From Imperialibacter sp. EC-SDR9 (GTDB lineage: Bacteria; Bacteroidota; Bacteroidia; Cytophagales; Cyclobacteriaceae): 64,000 bases of DNA. The stretch covers positions 434,001-498,000 of the forward strand of contig NZ_LR701637.1 of NCBI RefSeq assembly GCF_902498805.1. The letters are read 5' to 3'. The notes beneath the pieces are model-generated. The model had not been told where the DNA came from and did no database searches. It saw only the letters and a program-made list of their open reading frames with translations. Below, piece after piece: positions 35,489 to 42,059 of this stretch. A program made the translations under genes and the position numbers. Within the stretch, counting starts at the first letter, position 1. Each line of letters begins with the position of its first letter.

Positions 35489-38386
35489 TTATGCCACATG
35501 ATGCAAAGTTCTGATCGGCATGGTGTAGTCCATCAGCAATTGATGCAGGTGGGTAGGATTGAAGGGCTTCATCATTACGTCATTCATGCCGGCAGCATAC
35601 ACATTGCCCTCCACTTCTTTTCTCGTAGAGGCAGTCAGAGCAATGATAGGGGTATCGCTGTTGAAATTACTTGTTTCTCTGATTTCTCTACTTGCTTGAT
35701 ACCCATCGATAACCGGCATTTCAAGGTCCATGAGAACAATGTCAAACTTCTCCTTGTTCGCTAGTTCAATGGCCTCTTTACCATTGCTTGCTTGTTTGAA
35801 GCTAACATTCCATTTTTTCAAAAAACGATCAAGTACTAATTGGTTGATCTGATTGTCATCAACAGTAAGTACACGGATTTCTTCCAGGGATTCAAGTAGA
35901 TGTGTCATATGCTGGTCGCTTTTAATTGTTTGATTTGTGGTTTTTAAAGGGATATCGAAGTAGAAAGTTGAGCCTTGATTGTCTTTGCTTTCAACCCATA
36001 TTTTGCCGCCCTGCTGTTCTACTATCATTTTGCAAATGGCCAGGCCGAGGCCCGTTCCACCATACTTTCTCGAAGTCGAGGCATCAGCCTGGCTGAACTT
36101 TTCGAAGATGATTTGAAGCTTGTCTTTGCTCAGCCCAATGCCATTGTCGGCCACTGAGAACCTGACCCAAAGTTTGTTGTTGTCTTGGCGAAGCAGTTTT
36201 GTGGCTACCCTGATCTTTCCTTTTTCAGTAAATTTCGTAGCATTGCCTATGAGGTTATTGAGCACCTGAACAATCCTGTGAAGGTCACCTTCAAGTAGCT
36301 TGGGGAGTTTCGAATCCCCATCGAACTCAATGGTGTTGCCTCGTTCCTGCACTTTAAACTTCATCGACTGAACCGCCTTGTTTATTTCTTCATTGAACTT
36401 GAAGGGGATGTTTTCAAACTGAATGTTTTCCGAAGAGATTTTTGAAAAATCAAGTATGTCGTTGATAAGGGTAAGCAGGTTTTCGGCGGAGTAGTGGAGT
36501 GTCTGTAGTAGCTCAAGCTGATCTTTGCGTGGTTCCTCATCCATAAGAATTTTACTCATGCCTATTACAGCGTTCAATGGAGTCCGTATTTCGTGGGTCA
36601 TGGTAGACAGGAATCTTTCCTTTGCCACAGATCCTTCTTCAGCATTTTTCTTCGCCTCCAGCAGTTGGCTTTCTGCAGCTTTTCTTTCACTCACATTGTT
36701 TTCAATAGAGATGAATTTTATTAGCTCGCCATTTTCGCTGAAAACCGGGTTTATTTGCGTTTCAACCCAGTAAGCCTCACCCCCCTTGTTATAGCTTATT
36801 ATTTCTCCTCTGAAGCTAGTGCCGGAGTCAAGCGCTTCACACATGGCCTTTCTAACCTGCACATCAGAATCCGGGCCTTGAAGAACCGTGGCTGGCCTTT
36901 TTCCCTTCATTTCCTCGAGGTTGTAACCCGACATTTTGATGAACGCCTCATTGACCCACTCCACCAATCCGTTCTTGTTGCTTATGATGGTGCCTGAGCT
37001 TGAATATTGGGCCACCATCGCCAACTCACTGAGCGCTTGTTCGTTTTTCTTTCTTTCTGTAATGTCTATAAGGCTACCAATAACTTTGTGCAGTTGGCCA
37101 TTCTCAGTTTTTGGCTCAACTACAATCCTCACCCAGCTTGTCTCACTCCCGGGAAGTTCCAATTCAGCCTCTATATCAAAGCCAACATTTGTTTCGAAAA
37201 CCTGCGTATAAGCCCTGCCAATTTTTTCCGCAGAGGTTTTGCTAAACTTTTTCAGAATTTCGCCGACGGCCGGAATTTCACCGCTTTTAAACCCTAGCAA
37301 CTCAGCCAAACTGTCTGTATATGTACTTCTTCCCGACACTACGTCGGTTTCCCAGCCACCAATGCGGGCTAGCTGTGTTGTTTGTTTTAGTACTTCGTTT
37401 AGCCACTTTTGCTCGGTTACGTCTCTGAGAATGGCCTGAGTTTGAATGTGCTGTCCTTCTTCGTTGAATATTTTTTGCGCAGTAGCTTCCAGCCATACAA
37501 AGTTGCCAGCCTTCGTTCTCACAGAGAAGTCATTATTTGTGCCGTCTTGTGTCAGTCCCTTGGCACTTGGGTCGATAAACATCTTGATGTTTTCACCAAT
37601 TGCTTCTGAGGGTTGGTAACCAAGAATGGTTGCCACTGCGGGCGAGATGTAGGTAATTTCCCCCTGTCTTGAACAAAGGAGGATAATGTCTTTCGAATGG
37701 GTGGCAAGCAGCTTATAAACTCCTTCTTTCTCAGTGATGTCGTTTTTTATCAGCTCAAGATTGGTGGATGAAAGGCTGGAGAACGAATTTTTTTCCTTTG
37801 AAGAAGACCGTAGCAAGGCATCTAGTATGGTTTGTACCTGACGAACCTTAATAATGGTAGAGCCAAGACCAAATGCTATGGCAAATATGCCCACGCAGAT
37901 CAGGAGGATATTAAGGGAAAGGTGTGATTTGCTGATTTCGCCGAAGGTAACCGAGGAGAGTGAGGTGATGGTGAGGAATAGAAATGGGATGGAGAACCAG
38001 ACCACCAACGATTTTTTCTCTTTGTTTCCGAAAAGCAGCGCCGATATTCCAGTCAGTAGCGTAAAGAACAGTATTTGAATAGGCAGCATGCCGTCAAAAG
38101 CATATCCCAGGAGTATTGTGAACAAACTGGCGTTGGCCAGTGTACAGTATCTCTTCCAGAAACCTTTGTGACTGTTGGTATATAGTGTAAGAGAAAAGTG
38201 GGTGAGGCTAATCAGAGCAAAGGTAAAAGGTGCATCGATGTTATAGCTGCGGAAGAGTGAAAATGCAACGATAGCGTTAAGTGCGCCAAAGAAGTAATTG
38301 ATAATATTGGTGGTTACAAAGGCCTTGGAATCCTTTGCAGCCATCGGGCCTTTTTTCTCGTAACCGTTTAAAATTTCAACTAACAT
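35489..38386 (-). CDS. Hybrid sensor histidine kinase with PAS repeats and receiver domain
   Basis: A 965-residue protein from ATG 38386; a TTG nine codons earlier is the only other near start. About six membrane helices fill the first ~200 residues (no large periplasmic domain). Three PAS/PAC units follow (roughly 230-350, 350-470, 470-590, with HSKDIILLCSRQGEITYISP opening the first). The HisKA box is FLSTMTHEIRTPLNAVIG (His near residue 600), then the ATPase domain (GTGLGLAICKMIVEQQGG), then a C-terminal receiver with LMDLEMPVIDG (phospho-Asp near 885). It probably senses an intracellular or membrane signal through PAS domains. No partner regulator gene is adjacent. Confidence 0.92.
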   Translation of the reverse strand: MLVEILNGYEKKGPMAAKDSKAFVTTNIINYFFGALNAIVAFSLFRSYNIDAPFTFALISLTHFSLTLYTNSHKGFWKRYCTLANASLFTILLGYAFDGMLPIQILFFTLLTGISALLFGNKEKKSLVVWFSIPFLFLTITSLSSVTFGEISKSHLSLNILLICVGIFAIAFGLGSTIIKVRQVQTILDALLRSSSKEKNSFSSLSSTNLELIKNDITEKEGVYKLLATHSKDIILLCSRQGEITYISPAVATILGYQPSEAIGENIKMFIDPSAKGLTQDGTNNDFSVRTKAGNFVWLEATAQKIFNEEGQHIQTQAILRDVTEQKWLNEVLKQTTQLARIGGWETDVVSGRSTYTDSLAELLGFKSGEIPAVGEILKKFSKTSAEKIGRAYTQVFETNVGFDIEAELELPGSETSWVRIVVEPKTENGQLHKVIGSLIDITERKKNEQALSELAMVAQYSSSGTIISNKNGLVEWVNEAFIKMSGYNLEEMKGKRPATVLQGPDSDVQVRKAMCEALDSGTSFRGEIISYNKGGEAYWVETQINPVFSENGELIKFISIENNVSERKAAESQLLEAKKNAEEGSVAKERFLSTMTHEIRTPLNAVIGMSKILMDEEPRKDQLELLQTLHYSAENLLTLINDILDFSKISSENIQFENIPFKFNEEINKAVQSMKFKVQERGNTIEFDGDSKLPKLLEGDLHRIVQVLNNLIGNATKFTEKGKIRVATKLLRQDNNKLWVRFSVADNGIGLSKDKLQIIFEKFSQADASTSRKYGGTGLGLAICKMIVEQQGGKIWVESKDNQGSTFYFDIPLKTTNQTIKSDQHMTHLLESLEEIRVLTVDDNQINQLVLDRFLKKWNVSFKQASNGKEAIELANKEKFDIVLMDLEMPVIDGYQASREIRETSNFNSDTPIIALTASTRKEVEGNVYAAGMNDVMMKPFNPTHLHQLLMDYTMPIRTLHHVA

Positions 38387-38599
38387 AACCAGAGAGCGTA
38401 AAGTATGATTCAAAATTAAAGGGTAGGCATCTCTCAGTTTTCGGAAGCTGGCATGGCCCCTTACATGTATGTTTTTTTCTGCTATTCAATCGAAAAGCAA
38501 GCCCACTATGCAGTCATATGGTCACTATTCGGGCCATATATTGGACTAATTCAATATTATATATGATTTAAGCAACAGCATGAAATGTTTGGTTTTTGC

Positions 38600-38607
38600 T
38601 ACTTTTG
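38600..38607 (+). promoter_or_regulatory. -7 box of the LolA-like/nitrilase unit
   Basis: TACTTTTG matches TAnnTTTG, 10 bases before ATG 38618, predicting a very short leader. No -33 TTG at the usual distance. Confidence 0.4.
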
Positions 38608-38617
38608 ACATATAAAT

Positions 38618-39334
38618 ATGAGAAAACTTCTTTTTGCGCATGGAAATCTTCCCGGGCCGGTTGTGGCGGGGTTTGTATTGACCTTGGTTTTCTTTGTCCA
38701 CACCACGCTGTTAGCACAAAATCAGGTAGTTGAAAAACACTTTCGTATGATCGGGGAGGCAAGTCTTCAGCAGCTTCGCACGGCTTGCATCAAGGGGCGG
38801 TACGTGCCGCTAACGATGGAGCCAATCACATTCGTGGCCTATCTCAAGTTTCCGGATAAGATAAAGATTGAGTGGACACAAGGGAGAGTGAAGTGGACTG
38901 ACACCTATGCCAATGGGAGGGCTGTAAGCAGGCAAGGTGGTGTCACTACTGAGTTGGAAGGAAAGGAGTCGTTCGACCTGCTTTGGATGCTTAGGTCAAC
39001 ATCGCCTTTGAGGGCGACGGGGGACGGCCACTTCAGTTTGTCCTCCGAAAAATGGAACAACAGGGAATTTTACAAGCTGACACTTGACACTGAAGAGTCG
39101 CAATTGGAATTTTTACTTGACAAGGGCAGCTACGAGATAGTACTGGAAAGAATTATCAGCGTTTCAAAGTTATCAAAAAAAGACGTGCAGGAAATAAGGT
39201 ACCTCAGATACATGGATCTCGGAGGTGTGAAAGTGCCAGCCGTGTTTGTGATGGACACTGAAGAAGGCAGTGCCGACTTAATCTATGACGAGGTGCTTTT
39301 GGGTTATCCTCTCAACGACAGCTTTTTTAACTGA
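38618..39334 (+). CDS. Exported LolA-like (outer-membrane lipoprotein sorting fold) protein
   Basis: A 238-residue protein with an N-terminal hydrophobic export signal (about residues 15-35, ending LLAQ). The remainder is beta-rich: YLKFPDKIKIEW (about 69-80), followed by strands such as EFYKLTLDTEE and LEFLLDKGSYEIVLERI, and late DLGGVKVPAVFVM. This pattern resembles the LolA/LppX-like fold used by small periplasmic lipid or lipoprotein carriers, but the match is by pattern only. The nitrilase gene starts 10 bases downstream, so they are probably cotranscribed; no functional link is obvious. Confidence 0.6.
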   Translation: MRKLLFAHGNLPGPVVAGFVLTLVFFVHTTLLAQNQVVEKHFRMIGEASLQQLRTACIKGRYVPLTMEPITFVAYLKFPDKIKIEWTQGRVKWTDTYANGRAVSRQGGVTTELEGKESFDLLWMLRSTSPLRATGDGHFSLSSEKWNNREFYKLTLDTEESQLEFLLDKGSYEIVLERIISVSKLSKKDVQEIRYLRYMDLGGVKVPAVFVMDTEEGSADLIYDEVLLGYPLNDSFFN

Positions 39335-39344
39335 CAGCATCCAA

Positions 39345-40271
39345 ATGAAAGTAGCCATTATTCAACATGCTCCCGAATACCTTGACAAGAAGAGGAGTTT
39401 GGAAAAAGCCCTTGCGCTGATAAAGGAGGCGGCTAGTGGTGGCAATGTGCTGGCGGTTTTTGGGGAAAGCTGGCTAAGTGGCTACCCGGCCTGGCTCGAC
39501 TACTGCCCCGGAGCTGCCCTTTGGAACCACGAGCCAACAAAGGAGGTTTTCGCAAAAACCTATGAAAATGCGATTGTGATCGACGGGCCTGAAATGGCGG
39601 CTTTACAGCAGGCAGTTGCCGAACTTGGTATAGCTGTTTGCATTGGAATCAATGAGAAAAAAGGCAGCGGAAATGCCAGTGGAACGTTGTTTAACTCAAT
39701 GGCCCTAATCAACTCGGCTGGTGAGCTAGTGGTGCATCACCGAAAGCTGATGCCGACTTTCACGGAAAAATTGATCTATGGTGTCGGTGATGGAAACGGA
39801 TTGCGGTCAGCAGAAATCGCTGGGGCAAGAGTGGGTGGGCTCATTTGCTGGGAGCATTGGATGCCCCTCACACGGCAAGCAATGCACGAAACCGGGGAGG
39901 AAGTTCACATTGCTTTGTGGCCCACAGTACACGAAATGCACCAGGTTGCCAGTCGTCAGTATGCTTTCGAGGGCCGGTGTTTTGTGCTGGCCGTTGGGCA
40001 GATACTGAGGGCGAAAGACATCCCCGCAGCCTTTGAGCTTCCAGACGACCTAAAAGCCAACCCCGAAAGCTTGCTCCTGAAAGGTGGGAGTTGTGTGGTG
40101 GGGCCCGACGGGTTTTACATCCGGGAGCCTATTTTCGATTTGGAAACTACGATTGAGGTAGAGTTGCCCCTGCGTGAGGCTATAAAGGAAAAAATGACCC
40201 TTGATGTAACGGGTCATTATAAAAGGACTGATATTTTTGACTTCCAGGTAAATAGCAAGAGGAACCAATAA
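39345..40271 (+). CDS. Nitrilase-family carbon-nitrogen hydrolase
   Basis: A 308-residue enzyme. ATG 39345 is preferred: the protein then begins at the family's first strand (KVAIIQHAPEYLD), while an earlier start would overlap the preceding gene. The catalytic triad is visible at Glu41 (VFGESWLSGYP), Lys134 (HHRKLMPTFTEK) and Cys168 (GLICWEHW). The GYPAW step after the Glu and CWEH around the Cys favour the true nitrilase/aliphatic nitrilase branch (nitrile to acid plus ammonia) over amidases or N-carbamoylases; the substrate is unknown. It is convergent with the DUF6249-like gene, 3 bases between stops. Confidence 0.87.
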   Translation: MKVAIIQHAPEYLDKKRSLEKALALIKEAASGGNVLAVFGESWLSGYPAWLDYCPGAALWNHEPTKEVFAKTYENAIVIDGPEMAALQQAVAELGIAVCIGINEKKGSGNASGTLFNSMALINSAGELVVHHRKLMPTFTEKLIYGVGDGNGLRSAEIAGARVGGLICWEHWMPLTRQAMHETGEEVHIALWPTVHEMHQVASRQYAFEGRCFVLAVGQILRAKDIPAAFELPDDLKANPESLLLKGGSCVVGPDGFYIREPIFDLETTIEVELPLREAIKEKMTLDVTGHYKRTDIFDFQVNSKRNQ

Positions 40272-40274
40272 ATT

Positions 40275-40601
40275 CTATTGATTCTCCTTCTGTTCCATTT
40301 TGTGTGAGATAAAAAGTCCTGCGCCTCCAAAGATGAAAATCATGGAAAAATAGGCCACCTCTTCATCTCTGAAAAAGCCTTCAATAAGACCTCCAAATAA
40401 AATTCCGCAGCCTACACCAATAAACAGCAAGCCAAATTTAAGTGCAATGCTATTGGTTGACTTCCCTCTGAAAACATTGGGGTCGGCACCCTTCTCGATG
40501 GCAGCTAGTCTTTCTTCGTTAAGAAACTTCCTCCAAAAGATGATGGTGATGGCAATGGAGGTAAACAGCGCTAATGGGATTAATACTTCTGGTCCGTGCA
40601 T
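40275..40601 (-). CDS. Small membrane protein, DUF6249-like, divergent from ECF sigma
   Basis: A 108-residue protein with three hydrophobic helices (about 5-22, 55-72, 83-100) separated by a charged cytoplasmic stretch, ERLAAIEKGADP, and ending in a short charged tail. It resembles the DUF6249 family seen next to ECF sigma genes in Bacteroidota. Its promoter is the mirror image of the sigma gene's promoter, so it is probably in the same regulon. Function unknown; a role in envelope sensing is conceivable. Confidence 0.7.
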   Translation of the reverse strand: MHGPEVLIPLALFTSIAITIIFWRKFLNEERLAAIEKGADPNVFRGKSTNSIALKFGLLFIGVGCGILFGGLIEGFFRDEEVAYFSMIFIFGGAGLFISHKMEQKENQ

Positions 40602-40629
40602 GATATTTTAAGTTTTGATTTGCCCCTAT

Positions 40630-40655
40630 GACGCCCGGCTTCCTGCGGCGGTTAC
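40630..40655 (-). promoter_or_regulatory. ECF-type promoter of the DUF6249-like gene
   Basis: On the minus strand, GTAAC (40655-40651), 17 bases, then CGTC (40633-40630) followed by ATAGGGGC. The elements and spacing equal those in the opposite promoter at 40680-40705. The predicted start leaves about 20 bases of leader before ATG 40601. Confidence 0.55.
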
Positions 40656-40679
40656 AAATGAAACTTTATTTTTTTTTCG

Positions 40680-40705
40680 GTAACTTCTGTGTCTAAACGT
40701 GCGTC
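40680..40705 (+). promoter_or_regulatory. ECF-type promoter of the sigma factor gene
   Basis: GTAAC (40680-40684), 17 bases, then CGTC (40702-40705) and ATAGGGGC: an AAC -35 core and CGTC -10 core as known for many ECF sigma factors. The 13 bases 40701-40713 are the exact inverted repeat of 40622-40634. The GTG start at 40715 would lie within a few bases of the transcription start, so the message may be leaderless. Confidence 0.55.
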
Positions 40706-40714
40706 ATAGGGGCG

Positions 40715-41290
40715 GTGTCAAAAACTAGTTATACTGAAGAGGAGCTAATCACCTTTATTAAAAAGGGGGAGTCTGCCTACTTTCGCCATTTGGTAGACAG
40801 GCACAAAAGCTATGTTTACACGCTTGCTCTCAGGGTTGCGGGCTCGCACGAAGACGCCCAGGAGGTAGCACAAGATTCTTTTATTAAGGCCTATAACAAT
40901 ATTTCGTCGTTCAAAGGCGACGCCAAATTCAGTACATGGCTTTATAGAATTGTTTTTAACACTGCGATAAGTAAAAGGAGGAAAAAAAGGCTACCTGAAA
41001 CAGATATTGAGAAGGCTTCCGGCGTTTTGGATGCGGACAGTATGAACTCCAGTGAGCTGCTTTCTCAAAAGGAAAGGAGGGCCTGGATCAACAAGGCGAT
41101 TGAAAGGTTGCCTGAGGATGATGCGTTTTTGATTACACTCTATTACTTTCAGGAGCTGACGCTGGAGGAGATTGAAAAAATTACTGGGTTTGCCCCCAAC
41201 AATGTTAAAGTAAAAATTTTCAGGGCACGAAAAAAGCTGGCCGAATGGCTGGGAAAGTGCTTGAAAGAGGAAATAACCTCATTGACCTAA
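40715..41290 (+). CDS. ECF (group 4) RNA polymerase sigma factor
   Basis: A 191-residue sigma-70 family protein. Region 2 spans about residues 20-90, with VDRHKSYVYTLALRV, DAQEVAQDSFIKAYNNI and the -10-reading KFSTWLYRIVFNTAISKRRKK. Region 4 (about 125-185) has YYFQELTLEEIEKITGFAPNNVKVKIFRARKKL, a helix-turn-helix. The start is GTG 40715; no ATG, GTG or TTG follows in frame before the conserved region. A putative anti-sigma gene follows after 12 bases. The upstream mirror promoters suggest it transcribes itself and the divergent gene. Confidence 0.92.
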   Translation: MSKTSYTEEELITFIKKGESAYFRHLVDRHKSYVYTLALRVAGSHEDAQEVAQDSFIKAYNNISSFKGDAKFSTWLYRIVFNTAISKRRKKRLPETDIEKASGVLDADSMNSSELLSQKERRAWINKAIERLPEDDAFLITLYYFQELTLEEIEKITGFAPNNVKVKIFRARKKLAEWLGKCLKEEITSLT

Positions 41291-41302
41291 AAAGAAAAGG
41301 CA

Positions 41303-41815
41303 ATGGAAAACATGGAACAAAAATTATTCGACTATTTAGGAGATAAACTTCCAGCTGGTGAGAGGAAGGAGCTGGAGAAGCAAATAAGCAAGGACAGCGT
41401 TTTGCAAAAGCAGTTGATAAGCATGCAAAATGCTGACAAGCTAATGGCTGAACATAACATGATGGAATTCGATGATATGCTTTTCACCGATAACATTATG
41501 AATAGGATAGAGGCCGGAAGAGCCAGGGCCAGTAAGAGCAACCGACTTCTTTGGATGGCACTGGGGATTTTTGCAGCTATGTTTGCTGGGGTACTTAGCA
41601 TATTGCCTTTATTTCAGGAAACGGTGCCGCCCCCAACCGTAGAGCCCAATTACCTTCCTGAACTCCCAGCGTTCGACTTTGCTCCCATGCTCGAAACAAT
41701 CGACAATCCAGCACTTATTCAGCTTGTGGTTATTGCCACGGCCATTGCTGTCTTGCTGGTGGCTGACAAATTTTTAGGTGGGAAGTTCAAACCCAACCTG
41801 CCGTCTCTCTTTTAG
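41303..41815 (+). CDS. Putative anti-sigma factor
   Basis: A 170-residue protein. The N-terminal ~80 residues are helical and charged (FDYLGDKLPAGERKELEKQI), resembling the cytoplasmic sigma-binding part of Bacteroidota anti-sigma factors. One membrane helix lies at about 80-100 (LLWMALGIFAAMFAGVLS), a Pro-rich periplasmic loop follows, and a second helix at about 141-156. No zinc-binding HxxxCxxC motif is present. The call rests on position, 12 bases after the ECF gene, and on topology. Confidence 0.7.
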   Translation: MENMEQKLFDYLGDKLPAGERKELEKQISKDSVLQKQLISMQNADKLMAEHNMMEFDDMLFTDNIMNRIEAGRARASKSNRLLWMALGIFAAMFAGVLSILPLFQETVPPPTVEPNYLPELPAFDFAPMLETIDNPALIQLVVIATAIAVLLVADKFLGGKFKPNLPSLF

Positions 41816-41871
41816 CTTCGAGATAGCGGTTGCGGAGGGGCAGGTCAGAAAATATTACCGAAGGGTATTCA

Positions 41872-42048
41872 TTAGCTCCCACAGCCCACGCACTCAAATT
41901 CAGAGTTGCTCGGGCGGACTCCCTCAAGTGTCATTTTGAGGTTGTGGATTTTATCCCTGATCTCCATGTCTTGAAACATGTCGCCGGTAAGCTTGCCTTC
42001 CAGTGTTGCGATTTCGCCTTCAACGGTGGTTTTTTCCTGATCAGTCAT
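41872..42048 (-). CDS. 58-residue protein ending in a CVGCGS motif
   Basis: Reads MTDQEKTTVEGEIATLEGKL at the start, then a charged, probably helical middle, and ends FECVGCGS. The body has the heptad-like pattern of a short coiled coil; the CxxC at the very C-terminus suggests metal binding or redox. It begins 11 bases after the stop of the SNF2 helicase gene on the same strand, and is probably cotranscribed. I believe similar short proteins with this tail occur in other Bacteroidota, but their function is unknown. A 77-residue frame on the other strand at the same place has no supporting feature. Confidence 0.6.
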   Translation of the reverse strand: MTDQEKTTVEGEIATLEGKLTGDMFQDMEIRDKIHNLKMTLEGVRPSNSEFECVGCGS

Positions 42049-42059
42049 TACTATGGTTT

